A stretch of DNA of 64,000 bases from Chryseobacterium koreense CCUG 49689 (GCF_001045435.1 NZ_LFNG01000016.1:1-64000), one strand, 5' to 3'. Counted from the first letter of the stretch, positions 41,621-50,832 are shown. The notes: generated by a model not told the origin, from the sequence alone. Translations and numbers: made by a program.

Positions 41621-42424
41621 ATGGCGTGGTTCGAGACTTGGTTTGATACACCTTACTATCATATACTCTACAAAAACAGGGATTTCGCGGAAGCAGAAAA
41701 TTTTATTTCACTGCTGGTTAAAGATTTGGAAATCCCGAGTGGTTCGAAAATCATTGATTTGGCTTGCGGAAAAGGAAGACACTCGGTCTATCTTAATCAA
41801 CTTGGATATCAGGTTTTGGGAGTGGATTTATCGAAGGAAAGTATTTTCCACAATAAACAATTTCAGAACACCACCTTGACTTTCGAAGTTCATGATATGC
41901 GGAATGAGCTTTTCCCAAGTGTTTCTAAAGAAAAAGTAGATGCCGTTTTCAATTTGTTCACCAGTTTCGGATACTTTGAAAATGACCAGGATGACAAAAA
42001 AGTCTTTCAGTCGGTGAACCATGTTTTAAAGGAAAATAGCTTTTTCGTGCTGGATTTCCTGAATGAAAAATGGGTAAAAAACACTTTGGTTGCCGAAGAT
42101 TTCGTAACTAAAGAAGGCATCAATTTCCACATCAAAAAAAAGATTCAAGACAAACACATCATCAAAGACATTTATTTTAAAGATAAAGGCAAAGATTTCC
42201 ACTTCTTTGAAAAAGTGAAGCTTCATACTTTGGATGATATTGAAAAATACGCCGTGGAAAACGGTTTTGAGCGAATCAAAATTTACGGTGATTACCAGTT
42301 GGGTGAATTTCAATTGGAAACTTCGCCTAGATGCATCAATGTTTTCAGAAAAACCGAAGTACAGACTCCAGACGCCGAAGATGACCAAAATAAGTTTGAA
42401 AAAAGCTCGCAACATCCATTTTAG
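41621..42424 (+). CDS. Class I SAM-dependent methyltransferase
   Basis: A 267-residue methyltransferase with motif I KIIDLACGKGRHSVYLNQLG, the acidic ribose-binding residue in VLGVDLS, and motif II/III around VFNLFTSFGYFENDQDDKKV. It looks like a small-molecule methyltransferase of the Methyltransf_25 type; the substrate is unknown. It is divergent from the rRNA methyltransferase and is followed after 11 bases by a ZIP transporter gene, so the two are probably cotranscribed. Confidence 0.85.
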   Translation: MAWFETWFDTPYYHILYKNRDFAEAENFISLLVKDLEIPSGSKIIDLACGKGRHSVYLNQLGYQVLGVDLSKESIFHNKQFQNTTLTFEVHDMRNELFPSVSKEKVDAVFNLFTSFGYFENDQDDKKVFQSVNHVLKENSFFVLDFLNEKWVKNTLVAEDFVTKEGINFHIKKKIQDKHIIKDIYFKDKGKDFHFFEKVKLHTLDDIEKYAVENGFERIKIYGDYQLGEFQLETSPRCINVFRKTEVQTPDAEDDQNKFEKSSQHPF

Positions 42425-42435
42425 AAAAGAAAGCA

Positions 42436-43128
42436 ATGATTATTTTACTATTGATTCTGAGCGTTTTAGCGGGTGTTTTTTTGGGGAAATATTTTGGGAA
42501 CAAAAAGGCGTTTGCCAAAAACCTGCTCATTTTGAGCGCCGGATTTCTCATCACCATTTGTCTTAATGAGGTTTTTCCAAAAGTTTACGATTCTGGAAAC
42601 CACCATATCGGAATTTGGGTCATTGCAGGAGTTTTGCTTCAAATGCTGCTTGAAAATTTGACCAAAGGTTTTGAACACGGCCACTTCCACCACCACAGTG
42701 AAGGAAAAGGGATTCTTCCGTTGGCACTGATGATCGGTATGTTTATCCATGCTTTTCTGGAAGGAATTCCGCTCGCCAATGAAGAGCACGTTTTAAGTCC
42801 TTATCTAACCGGGATCCTTTTCCATAATCTCCCGATTTCATTTATTCTGGGGGCTTTCCTTGTTTACCGGGGAAAATTTTCTCCTGCGTCCTGGCTGATT
42901 ATTTCGGTCTTTGCACTGGCATCCCCTTTAGGACTGCTTTTGGGAAAATACTTTAATCCAGAATGGGAAGTCTATTTTCTGGCGCTGGTTGGAGGAATTT
43001 TTCTCCATATTTCTTCGGTGATCATTTTCGAGGGAAGCAAAAACCACAACGTGGACTGGAAAAAAGTGGGATTGGTGATCCTCGGAATCCTGATGGCGAT
43101 GGTCGCTCACCTTTTTCATCAACATTAA
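42436..43128 (+). CDS. ZIP-family metal transporter
   Basis: A 230-residue inner-membrane transporter with about eight helices. A cytoplasmic His-rich loop (HGHFHHH) lies at about residue 77. The metal path in helices IV and V is visible as FIHAFLEGIPLA and LFHNLPISFILGAF; the usual HNxPEG of helix IV/V is altered to HNLPIS. ZIP proteins bring zinc or iron into the cytoplasm. It is probably cotranscribed with the methyltransferase upstream. Confidence 0.88.
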   Translation: MIILLLILSVLAGVFLGKYFGNKKAFAKNLLILSAGFLITICLNEVFPKVYDSGNHHIGIWVIAGVLLQMLLENLTKGFEHGHFHHHSEGKGILPLALMIGMFIHAFLEGIPLANEEHVLSPYLTGILFHNLPISFILGAFLVYRGKFSPASWLIISVFALASPLGLLLGKYFNPEWEVYFLALVGGIFLHISSVIIFEGSKNHNVDWKKVGLVILGILMAMVAHLFHQH

Positions 43129-43283
43129 TGGCGATTACCTCAGCTGAAATCATGGCAAAACCCATTTCCAAAACAGGGTTTTAAAATAACCTTGATCGCA
43201 CCGCTAATTTATTTTCAGGTTTAAAGGAAAATTTTTCCTCTGAAAATTACTAAACCACTGATCTTCATTGCCTTAAAAATGAA

Positions 43284-43313
43284 GAAATGCGGTGAAAATT
43301 TTCGCCGCATTTC
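43284..43313. terminator. Hairpin between convergent genes
   Basis: GAAATGCGG (43284-43292) pairs with CCGCATTTC (43305-43313), and the loop GAAAATTTTC is itself self-complementary. The T-run is weak in both directions, so it may be a terminator or an mRNA 3'-end stabiliser. Confidence 0.5.
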
Positions 43314-43333
43314 TAATTAAAAACCAAATAAAA

Positions 43334-44071
43334 TTAATGAAAATTAATTTTTTCCAACACGGTTTCTTTGGTTACGAAACCGGTGTTTTCCCAAACAAGT
43401 TTGTGATTTTGATATAGATGAAGCACTGGAATTGCGCCTATTTTCAACTCTTTGCAAAGTTCAGCATTCGCATCGGCATCAACTCGCACCACTTTCACGC
43501 GGTCTTTCATGGATTCTGAGATTTCTTTCAGATAAGGTTCCATCTTCTTGCACGGAGCGCACCAATCTGCATAAAAATCCACCAAAACCAATTGGTCTGA
43601 TTCCAACATTTTGTGGTATTTACCCATGGTCATTGATTTTTTCGCCATGGCTTTGTCTGCGGTTTCCGGAAGATTTGCATACCGCCATTCCATCAATCCG
43701 CCCTGTAAGTGGAAAATTTTTGTAAAACCCGAATTTCGCAAGATTTGTACGGCCGCAGAACTCCTTGCTCCGCTTAGGCAATAGACGAAAACCGGCTTTG
43801 AGGGATCCAGTTGAGAAACCTGGCTTTGAAAATTACCGTTAATGTCCATATTTACAGCGTTTGCGATATGGCTTGCTTCAAATTCCCGAGGCGATCGCAC
43901 ATCCAAAATGACGGCATCCGGATTTTGTTTGATGAGTTCCGAAAATTCTGGTGCAGCAAGATCAGATTTTACTTCTGATACCTTCGAAACAGAGGTTTCG
44001 CCCTGAATATTTTGTGCCTTTTCACATCCCGACCAAGAAAATAAGGCAAAAACAATCCACAAAGTTTTCAT
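43334..44071 (-). CDS. Rhodanese-thioredoxin fusion lipoprotein
   Basis: A 245-residue lipoprotein (WSGC, Cys about 16) with two domains. The rhodanese domain (about 45-135) has VILDVRSPREFEASHIANAV and the active loop VYCLSGARSSAA with its catalytic Cys. The thioredoxin domain (about 145-245) has FYADWCAPCKKM and AIPVLHLY. It could move sulfane sulfur and reduce the resulting persulfide outside the cytoplasm. I start at 44071 for the signal peptide; ATGs at 44080 and 44110 are less likely. It follows a YgaP-like gene after 26 bases, downstream of an RND pump operon. Confidence 0.88.
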   Translation of the reverse strand: MKTLWIVFALFSWSGCEKAQNIQGETSVSKVSEVKSDLAAPEFSELIKQNPDAVILDVRSPREFEASHIANAVNMDINGNFQSQVSQLDPSKPVFVYCLSGARSSAAVQILRNSGFTKIFHLQGGLMEWRYANLPETADKAMAKKSMTMGKYHKMLESDQLVLVDFYADWCAPCKKMEPYLKEISESMKDRVKVVRVDADANAELCKELKIGAIPVLHLYQNHKLVWENTGFVTKETVLEKINFH

Positions 44072-44097
44072 CTTAATCATACAATTTTTTTTTAAGG

Positions 44098-44304
44098 TTA
44101 ACACTTGCAACTGCCTTGATCATCATTCAATCCGACTTTAGCCAGTATATTTCCCAACAGACACCAGTTGGTGAAAGAGGACTGCAATAAATTAAGGCCC
44201 ACAAAACCGGTAAGATAGAACCAATTTTGGTGCACAAAAATTCCTAAAAGTAAACTCGCCAAAATCATGGTTCCGGCCACTGCATGAATAATTCTTGTTT
44301 TCAT
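44098..44304 (-). CDS. YgaP-like (DUF2892) small membrane protein
   Basis: A 68-residue protein with two transmembrane helices, resembling the membrane part of E. coli YgaP (DUF2892): TRIIHAVAGTMILASLLLGI and FYLTGFVGLNLLQSSFTNWC, then a cysteine-rich end (CLLGNILAKVGL, CKC). In YgaP this part is fused to a rhodanese domain; here the rhodanese is the next gene. The split arrangement supports a shared sulfur-transfer role. Confidence 0.8.
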   Translation of the reverse strand: MKTRIIHAVAGTMILASLLLGIFVHQNWFYLTGFVGLNLLQSSFTNWCLLGNILAKVGLNDDQGSCKC

Positions 44305-44371
44305 ATTTTTAATTTAATGTTTAAATTTTAATGGTTGAAATTTCCAACCTCAGTTTGATATACATCTGCTC

Positions 44372-44677
44372 TTAAATGGATTTTTCAATATCCAGACTTG
44401 CGAGGTGGATGCGTGAAAAAAACTCCCGTTTCTGGTTGAATTTTTCTATGTAATGATAGACTTTTTCCACGTTTTCATCGGGAACAAACACGGTGAAAAG
44501 TAGCGAGTCACTTTCCGTAACCTGGGTCGCAAACCAGCTTTCCAGCGAAATCTGTTTTCCTTGGGATTTGTAGCCTTTCACGGAGGTATAAGAAAATGCG
44601 GAAACTCCTGCATGAACCAGGATTTCTTTCACATTCTTCTCAAATTCTTCCACAGCGGTGATGAGTAGTAGTTTCAT
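44372..44677 (-). CDS. PII-like/DUF3240-like small protein
   Basis: A 101-residue protein with the ferredoxin-like fold expected of PII-type regulators: MKLLLITAVEEFEKNVKEIL, GVSAFSYTSVKGYKSQGK and VFVPDENVEKVYHYIEKFN. Small PII-like proteins of this sort (for example DUF3240) often accompany RND metal or drug pumps and may sense a ligand. It lies 80 bases after the pump gene, beyond a strong hairpin, and 67 bases before the YgaP-like gene. Confidence 0.65.
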   Translation of the reverse strand: MKLLLITAVEEFEKNVKEILVHAGVSAFSYTSVKGYKSQGKQISLESWFATQVTESDSLLFTVFVPDENVEKVYHYIEKFNQKREFFSRIHLASLDIEKSI

Positions 44678-44707
44678 ATTTTAATAATTGATTTTTGTTG
44701 CAAATAA

Positions 44708-44744
44708 GAAACTTCACCGGAAAGCAATATTCCGGCAAAGTTTC
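44708..44744 (-). terminator. Large hairpin after the RND pump gene
   Basis: GAAACTT-CA-CCGGAA (44708-44722) faces TTCCGG-CA-AAGTTTC (44730-44744): two paired blocks of 7 and 6 bases with a symmetrical internal loop. It could terminate the pump operon or only reduce transcription into the PII-like gene. Confidence 0.55.
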
Positions 44745-44757
44745 AGTGAAAAATAAA

Positions 44758-47700
44758 CTATGGATTTTCTGTATTTGAATTTTCTTCGGAGTAATCATCT
44801 GAAAATTCATCGGCTTGTTCTGCCTGGATTTTTTCCCATTTTTTCTTTTCGCTCATATAATAAATCAGCGGCACTACCAAAAGCGTCAGCAATGTGGAGA
44901 CAATCGCCCCGAAAACCAATGAGATCGCCAAACCTTGGAAAATTGGATCAAAGAGAATGATGACTGCTCCAATGACCACCGCACCGGTAGTGAGCAAAAT
45001 AGGTGTGGTGCGCACTGCTCCTGCCTGTATGATTGCCTGCTTTATTGGGATTCCCTCATTAAGCCGAATTTCGATAAAATCGATCAAAAGCACGGAGTTC
45101 CTTACCATCACTCCTGCCAAAGCAATCATTCCAATAAACGAAGTTGCCGTGAAAAATGCTCCCAAAAGCCAGTGTCCGAGCACAATTCCTACCAGTGAGA
45201 GTGGAATTGCAACCATCATCACCAGTGGAGTTTTGAAATTTTGGAACCAACCTACGATCAGCATATAAATGATGATGACCACCACTGCGAACGCTGCACC
45301 CAAATCCCGGAAAACCTCCAACGTTATTTGCCACTCGCCGTCCCATTTCACGGTATAATCGCTTTCATCAGTGGGCTGCTTCATATAAAGTTCGTTCAGC
45401 GAATAACCTGCCGGAAGTTCAATATTTTTCAATTTTTCATCCATTCCCAGAATCGCATAAGCCGGACTTTCCAAATCTCCCGCCATGTCTGCAAGTACAT
45501 ACACCACTCGTTTTTGGTCTTTTCTGTAGATGCTTTTTTCCAGCGTTTCACGTTTCACCTTCACCACGTCGCTGATCGGCATCATATTTCCCTGCTGTCC
45601 TTTTATTTTCAATGCGGTGATATCCTGAATGCTGGCTTTTTCGGAATTGTCCAGCTTCATGACCATATTTACAGGCTGGTTACTTTTTTCGTCATATAAA
45701 GTGGAAATGGGATATTCGCCCATCAGATAAGACAGATTTCCCACGAGCTGTTGCGGTGCGATTCCGTTCAGCATCGATTTTTCTTTGTCAGGAATAATTT
45801 TGAATTCCGTTTGGGGACTTTCCACCATCCAATCTATATCTACCACGTCATCTGTATTTTTCAGGATATTCTGTACCTGGTTTGCGATTCTAACCTGTTC
45901 GTCATAATTTGGACCATAAACTTCCGCAACTATGGTGGATAGAACAGGCGGTCCAGGTGGAACTTCCACCACTTTGATGTTAGCTCCGTATTTTTTGGCG
46001 ATTTTCTGAATTTCTGGACGGATGGTTTTGGCCACATCATGACTTTGTTTGTCACGGTCTTCCTTATGCAAAAGATTCACCTGGATATCTGCAGTATTAC
46101 TTGCTCCACGCATATCGTAATGCCGTACCAATCCATTGAAAGTGATCGGCGATGCAGACCCTACATAGTTTTGGTAGTTGACCACTTCGGGAACCGTTCT
46201 CAAATACTGTGCAACATCTTGGGTTACCGCATTTGTTTTTTCTAAAGTAGTTCCTTCCGGCATGTCGATGACAACCTGTATCTCATTTTTGTTGTCAAAC
46301 GGAAGCATTTTTACAGCCACCCATTTCGTGAAAAACGCCAACATGGAAATCATCAACAAAACACCCGTGATTCCAAGCATGGACCATCTTTTCTTTCCGC
46401 TGTCCAGAAATGGCTGTTCGATCTTTTTGTACCATTTATAGATGAATCCAGTTTCTAAACCTTGTTCTTCTTGATGCTCCTGCTGATCTTTTACCTTTAA
46501 TAAATGATAGCCGAGGTAAGGTGTCACGGTCAATGCAACAAACAGGGAAAGCAACATGGCAATTGACGCCCCGATAGGCATTGGTGACATATAAGGACCC
46601 ATCATTCCGGAAACGAAAGCCATTGGTAAAATTGCCGCGATCACGGTGAAAGTGGCTAAAATGGTCGGGTTTCCCACTTCGTTGATCGCATAAATTGCCG
46701 CCTGTTTGAATGGCAGTTTCTTCATGTGAAAATGCCGGTGCATATTTTCTGCGATGATGATGCTGTCATCCACCACAATACCTACCACGAAAACCAGGGC
46801 AAAAAGTGTAATCCGGTTCAGCGTGTAACCGAGCATGTAATAACTGAAAAGGGTCAAAGCAAAAGTTAAGGGAACCGAGAAAAACACGACCAGTCCGCCT
46901 CTCCAACCCATTGCGAGCATCACCAAAATTGTCACAGCAATGATGGCCACAGCAAGATGCAGAAGAAGTTCTGAAACCTTATGCGATGCGGTTTCCCCAT
47001 AATTTCGGGTCACTTCCACGTGTACTTCATCCGGAATTAAAGTTTTCTCCAAATTTTTCACTTGATGTAAGATCTGATCCGAAATCTTCATTGCATCTGC
47101 ACCTTTCACTTTTGATACCGAAACGGTTACGGCAGGATATTCTGATGGGTTTTTAATTCCTTTTTCAGTTCCCATTCCATAGCCAAAACTTACATAATTT
47201 GCAGGTGCAGAAGCTCCATCTTCCACTTTTGCAATCTGCTTCAAATAAACCGGCATATTTCTGGAAGTTCCCACCACAAGGTTTTCCACGTCATCTTTTG
47301 ACGTGAGGAATTGTCCGGTAGTTAAAAGATATTCCTGATCATTGCTTACAAAACTTCCACTTTGCGAACTGCCGTTATTGGCTTGAATCATTTGCATTAC
47401 TGAAAGTGCATCCACATTGCTTTCGGCCATTTTTTCACGGTCCAGAATGATTTTCAACTGTCGTGGACTTCCTCCGATGACGTTGGTCAAAGAAACGTCC
47501 TTGATTTTCTTGATTTCGGAGGCGAGCTCCTCAGCAACCTGCCGAAGCTGGAAATCGCTATATTTTTCGCTCCAAAGGGTCAAACCCAGCATCGGAACAT
47601 CGTCAATCGAACGTGTTTTCACGATGGGTTCTTGCACATCTTTTGGAAATATCATCTTATTTTTCATCAACTCATCGTAGAGTTTTACATAAGACCTTTC

Positions 47701-48018
47701 GGTGTCTTCGCCTACGTAAAACTGCACGATCAGCATTGCTTTTCCGTTCATCGCCATGGCGTGAACATGCTCTACTCCCTTGATATTGGAAACAATTTTT
47801 TCCAAAGGTTTCACCACGCGGTTTTCTACTTCAGTGGGAGATGCTCCGGGATATCCGACCATTATATCGGCCATCGGAACAATAATCTGTGGCTCCTCTT
47901 CTCTTGGTATCAATGTGGAACTGTAAACGCCGATAATCATCAATGCCATCATCAACAAAATGGTGAGTTTTGAATTGATGAAAAATTCAGCGATACGTCC
48001 TGCAAATCCTTTTTCCAT
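44758..48018 (-). CDS. RND efflux pump, inner-membrane permease
   Basis: A 1086-residue RND permease with 12 transmembrane helices and two large periplasmic loops. The N-terminus FINSKLTILLMMALMIIGVY, REEEPQIIVPMADIMVGYPG and ATFTVIAAILPMAFVSGMMG are typical; the proton-relay region FVVGIVVDDSIIIAENMHR in helix 4 carries the paired Asp residues. It exports drugs, metals or other compounds with the adaptor and TolC-like genes upstream in the same operon. The proton-relay Asp-Asp fits either branch; I favour the multidrug-like uncharacterised branch that has REEEPQ, but the substrate is unknown. Confidence 0.92.
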   Translation of the reverse strand: MEKGFAGRIAEFFINSKLTILLMMALMIIGVYSSTLIPREEEPQIIVPMADIMVGYPGASPTEVENRVVKPLEKIVSNIKGVEHVHAMAMNGKAMLIVQFYVGEDTERSYVKLYDELMKNKMIFPKDVQEPIVKTRSIDDVPMLGLTLWSEKYSDFQLRQVAEELASEIKKIKDVSLTNVIGGSPRQLKIILDREKMAESNVDALSVMQMIQANNGSSQSGSFVSNDQEYLLTTGQFLTSKDDVENLVVGTSRNMPVYLKQIAKVEDGASAPANYVSFGYGMGTEKGIKNPSEYPAVTVSVSKVKGADAMKISDQILHQVKNLEKTLIPDEVHVEVTRNYGETASHKVSELLLHLAVAIIAVTILVMLAMGWRGGLVVFFSVPLTFALTLFSYYMLGYTLNRITLFALVFVVGIVVDDSIIIAENMHRHFHMKKLPFKQAAIYAINEVGNPTILATFTVIAAILPMAFVSGMMGPYMSPMPIGASIAMLLSLFVALTVTPYLGYHLLKVKDQQEHQEEQGLETGFIYKWYKKIEQPFLDSGKKRWSMLGITGVLLMISMLAFFTKWVAVKMLPFDNKNEIQVVIDMPEGTTLEKTNAVTQDVAQYLRTVPEVVNYQNYVGSASPITFNGLVRHYDMRGASNTADIQVNLLHKEDRDKQSHDVAKTIRPEIQKIAKKYGANIKVVEVPPGPPVLSTIVAEVYGPNYDEQVRIANQVQNILKNTDDVVDIDWMVESPQTEFKIIPDKEKSMLNGIAPQQLVGNLSYLMGEYPISTLYDEKSNQPVNMVMKLDNSEKASIQDITALKIKGQQGNMMPISDVVKVKRETLEKSIYRKDQKRVVYVLADMAGDLESPAYAILGMDEKLKNIELPAGYSLNELYMKQPTDESDYTVKWDGEWQITLEVFRDLGAAFAVVVIIIYMLIVGWFQNFKTPLVMMVAIPLSLVGIVLGHWLLGAFFTATSFIGMIALAGVMVRNSVLLIDFIEIRLNEGIPIKQAIIQAGAVRTTPILLTTGAVVIGAVIILFDPIFQGLAISLVFGAIVSTLLTLLVVPLIYYMSEKKKWEKIQAEQADEFSDDYSEENSNTENP

Positions 48019-48087
48019 AATATATTGAGTTTCGGGTTTCGGGTTTTGGGTTTCGAGTAATCTCGCACCAAAAATCCTGTTCCCGAT

Positions 48088-49173
48088 TTATTTTACTTGA
48101 ACTTTTGCTCCGTTAAACAATTTTCCCTTCGCGGAAACGATATAAGGTTCTTTGGAGTTCAGTCCAGAAAGAATTTCCACCTGATCTCCCAAGGTTTTTC
48201 CGGTTTTCACCCAGCGCAGTGTTGCTGTATTGGCGGAACTGACGGTATAAATCCCGGTTAGCTGACCTTTTTCGACTATCGCAGACTTAGGAACGGCAAC
48301 CGATTCCTGAAAATCCTGATGGACACTTCCGCTTCGCTTGAATGGGAAAACCACGTTCACAAACATTCCCGGAAGATAATCATCACTTTGCGGCATGTTG
48401 ATTTTCACCAAATATTGTCCTCCTGTATTGGTGGATGACAAACTTACTTCGGCCACGTTTCCCACCACTTCGGTATTCGTTGATTTCATGAGCACTTTCA
48501 CAGCCATTCCGGTTTTGATCATGGTGATATCTTGTTCAGAAACCAATACCTGCGCCTGTAGATTCCCGGAACTTTCTATCGTTAAAATCGGCATTCCCGG
48601 ATTTGCCAAATCTCCCTGGCTCGCATATTTTGCGGTAACCACCCCAGAAATCGGCGCTGTAATGTTGGTATACCGATATTGGGAATTCACTTCATTTTTC
48701 ATCATTCTCGCGCCGTCTAGATTGGCTTTTGCCATTTCATACCGTGCTCTCATATCGTCCAATTCTTTTTGGGAAGCACTTTGATTATTGTATAAATTCT
48801 GGAAACGCTGAAAATCCTTTTGGGCCAAATTGAAATTTGCCTGAGCCTGTGCAATCTGCGCATCTGTTTGTCCGCCTTTTGCCTGGATATCTGTGTTATT
48901 GATACTCACCAGAGGTTGTCCGGCTTTTACAAAATCGCCTATTTCCGCTTTCATGCCGGTGATATATCCCATCATTCTGGTGGAAACATTCACGGAATTC
49001 TTGGCGACCAATTTTCCGCTTGCGCCGGCAAAACCCAACTCATCAGTGGTGGTGGATTTGCTGAGCATCACTTCAATCGGTTTGGAGCTGGCCTTGATTT
49101 CGTTTTGGTCTGAAGAGCAACTTGCTAGAAATGCAATTGCCGAAAGAAAAAATCCTGTCTTTATAATTTTCAT
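48088..49173 (-). CDS. RND efflux pump, periplasmic adaptor (MFP)
   Basis: A 361-residue lipoprotein (FLASC, Cys about 19) of the HlyD/MFP family. The lipoyl halves (VNVSTRMMGYITGMKAEIGD and ITAPISGVVTAKYASQGD) enclose an alpha-hairpin with a coiled coil (about 95-160). LKTGMAVKV-type and VPKSAIVEKGQLTGIYTV segments form the barrel and membrane-proximal domain. It links the permease to the TolC-like protein. It is the middle gene of the pump operon, 75 bases after the TolC-like gene and 69 before the permease. Confidence 0.9.
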   Translation of the reverse strand: MKIIKTGFFLSAIAFLASCSSDQNEIKASSKPIEVMLSKSTTTDELGFAGASGKLVAKNSVNVSTRMMGYITGMKAEIGDFVKAGQPLVSINNTDIQAKGGQTDAQIAQAQANFNLAQKDFQRFQNLYNNQSASQKELDDMRARYEMAKANLDGARMMKNEVNSQYRYTNITAPISGVVTAKYASQGDLANPGMPILTIESSGNLQAQVLVSEQDITMIKTGMAVKVLMKSTNTEVVGNVAEVSLSSTNTGGQYLVKINMPQSDDYLPGMFVNVVFPFKRSGSVHQDFQESVAVPKSAIVEKGQLTGIYTVSSANTATLRWVKTGKTLGDQVEILSGLNSKEPYIVSAKGKLFNGAKVQVK

Positions 49174-49248
49174 AATTTTTAATTTTGCTAGAGTGTAAAG
49201 TTTTAATTTTTATTTAATGGTTGGAAAAAAAGCAACTTCTGAGCTGAA

Positions 49249-50562
49249 TCATGAGTTCAAAAACTTGTAATATTCCAATGCGATGTTGTATTCAAAGATC
49301 GCTTGCTGGTGTTCCAGTTCTTTTTTAGACATCTGGGACTCTGCATTGAGGAGGTCTGACGATTTTTCCAGTCCCTGTTCGTAGCGGTTCTTATGGATTC
49401 GGTAGGCTTCCGCGGTTTGTTCCCACGCTAATTTTGTGAGATTCACCTTGTTGTCTGCATCTAAGACCTGTCGATAAGATTTGTTGAGCTCCAAACTGCT
49501 TTGTTTTTGGTACTGTTCAACTTCTTGCTGTGATTTTTTCAGGTCTGCTCTGTATTTTTCGATTTCACTTTTGGACTTCAAGCCGTCGAAAAGATTCCAT
49601 GCTACCTGAACGCCTACCAAATAACCATTCGCATGAAATTCATAAGGCCGTTTGTCATAGATTTCAAAACTTCCGAAGGCATTTACTTTCGGCAAAAACT
49701 TGGCTTGCGAGGACTTTATGAGGTAATCATAAGCTTGCAATGATTTTTCATAGGCCTGCAAATCTTTCCGATCTGCCTTTAACTGTGGATATTGAGTAAG
49801 AATACTTTCCTGATACTCTAATTTTTCCCCGGGTTGAAATACTTTATTTTCAGCATTTTCATTCAATAGGAAAAAAAGGTAGTCTGAAGCATTTCGTACG
49901 TTTGACTTCGCGTATTGAATTTGATTGTCAATCTCTGAGACGCGAACGTTCATATCCAAAACATCTGACTTTTGGATCATTCCGTTTTTGAAATAATTGT
50001 CGATGACTTTTTTGTTGGCAAGCACGGTGTTTCTAGCATTCTGCAAAACCTCAACTGTTTTGTAAGCCATTTGCAGCTGCATATAGCCTTTATTCAATTC
50101 CAATTGAAGGTAATCTTTGGTGCGCTCCTGTTTCAGCTTTAAGACTTCCACCTTCACTTCACCTGCTTTCTTTTGATAGACGGCATCTTTGTTGAAGATT
50201 GGTTGCTGCACTTCCAATTTCGTGGCAAAATTGAAAATGTTTTTAGGGTTATTTAATTGGGATGGATTAAAATCCTCCATTTCCACTCGCCCCTGATTGA
50301 GTTTGGAACCAAATGCCATCAAAGGATTATTCGTAGAAATCCCGGTATAAGATGCGGTTACATTTGGAAGATACATTGCTCTACTCATCAACAAATCTGC
50401 GCTGGCTGAATTCATTTCTGCTTCAGCGATTTTCAGTTGCAGATTCTGGTTGGTGATCTTTTGTTGCAAATCGCTCCTGGAAACTGTGACGATTTCCTGG
50501 GCTTGGGAGACCAGAAAAGAAATAAATGCAAATCCAGTAAAAAGGTACTTCTTCATTTTCAT
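49249..50562 (-). CDS. TolC-family outer-membrane efflux protein
   Basis: A 437-residue protein with a signal peptide (ending near LVSQAQ) and the repeated TolC layout: two halves, each with long coiled-coil helices (LQLKIAEAEMNSASADLLMS, LKADRKDLQAYEKSLQAYDY) and short barrel strands. It forms the outer-membrane channel of the RND pump. It is the first gene of the operon. An alternative ATG six bases downstream (50556) would give MKKYLF. A -7 box (minus strand 50577-50584, TACTTTTG) lies 14 bases upstream. Confidence 0.9.
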   Translation of the reverse strand: MKMKKYLFTGFAFISFLVSQAQEIVTVSRSDLQQKITNQNLQLKIAEAEMNSASADLLMSRAMYLPNVTASYTGISTNNPLMAFGSKLNQGRVEMEDFNPSQLNNPKNIFNFATKLEVQQPIFNKDAVYQKKAGEVKVEVLKLKQERTKDYLQLELNKGYMQLQMAYKTVEVLQNARNTVLANKKVIDNYFKNGMIQKSDVLDMNVRVSEIDNQIQYAKSNVRNASDYLFFLLNENAENKVFQPGEKLEYQESILTQYPQLKADRKDLQAYEKSLQAYDYLIKSSQAKFLPKVNAFGSFEIYDKRPYEFHANGYLVGVQVAWNLFDGLKSKSEIEKYRADLKKSQQEVEQYQKQSSLELNKSYRQVLDADNKVNLTKLAWEQTAEAYRIHKNRYEQGLEKSSDLLNAESQMSKKELEHQQAIFEYNIALEYYKFLNS

Positions 50563-50576
50563 TATTATTTTGATGC

Positions 50577-50584
50577 AAAAGTAC
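50577..50584 (-). promoter_or_regulatory. -7 box of the RND pump operon
   Basis: TACTTTTG on the minus strand, 14 bases before the first ATG of the operon. No TTTG lies at the proper distance. Instead the -33 region holds GTAAC/GTTAC repeats (50607-50635), which suggests control by a regulator. Confidence 0.45.
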
Positions 50585-50606
50585 CGGGACCTTTCGGAGT
50601 AGAACG

Positions 50607-50635
50607 TAACTTAGGTTACATAACGAAAAGTTACA
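50607..50635. promoter_or_regulatory. Candidate operator of the RND pump operon
   Basis: GTAAC (50607-50611), TTAG, GTTAC (50616-50620), then a third copy GTTAC at 50631-50635. The inverted pair plus direct repeat lies just upstream of the pump promoter, where a TetR- or AraC-type regulator could bind. No regulator gene of that kind is adjacent. Confidence 0.35.
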
Positions 50636-50800
50636 AAAAAATTCAGGCTGTTTTTGGAGAAATGCCATTTCGGGTTTGCCATTTATTTAGATAATGTTAA
50701 GTAATTTTCCATCAAAAAAAGCATGAATAAACAGCTGACTTACCAGGGAAGTGAGATCGATGTTAAATATTTAAAAAAAAATAAAAAAAAGTCATAAACC

Positions 50801-50832
50801 TTTGAAAACAAATAGATAAAGGTGTAACTTTA
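50801..50832 (+). promoter_or_regulatory. Promoter of the secreted-protein gene at 50857
   Basis: TTTG (50801-50804), 20 bases, TAACTTTA (50825-50832), one base off the -7 consensus. The start codon follows 24 bases later. The 294 bases before the gene hold this promoter, the RND operon promoter and its candidate operator, and nothing else I can support. Confidence 0.55.
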
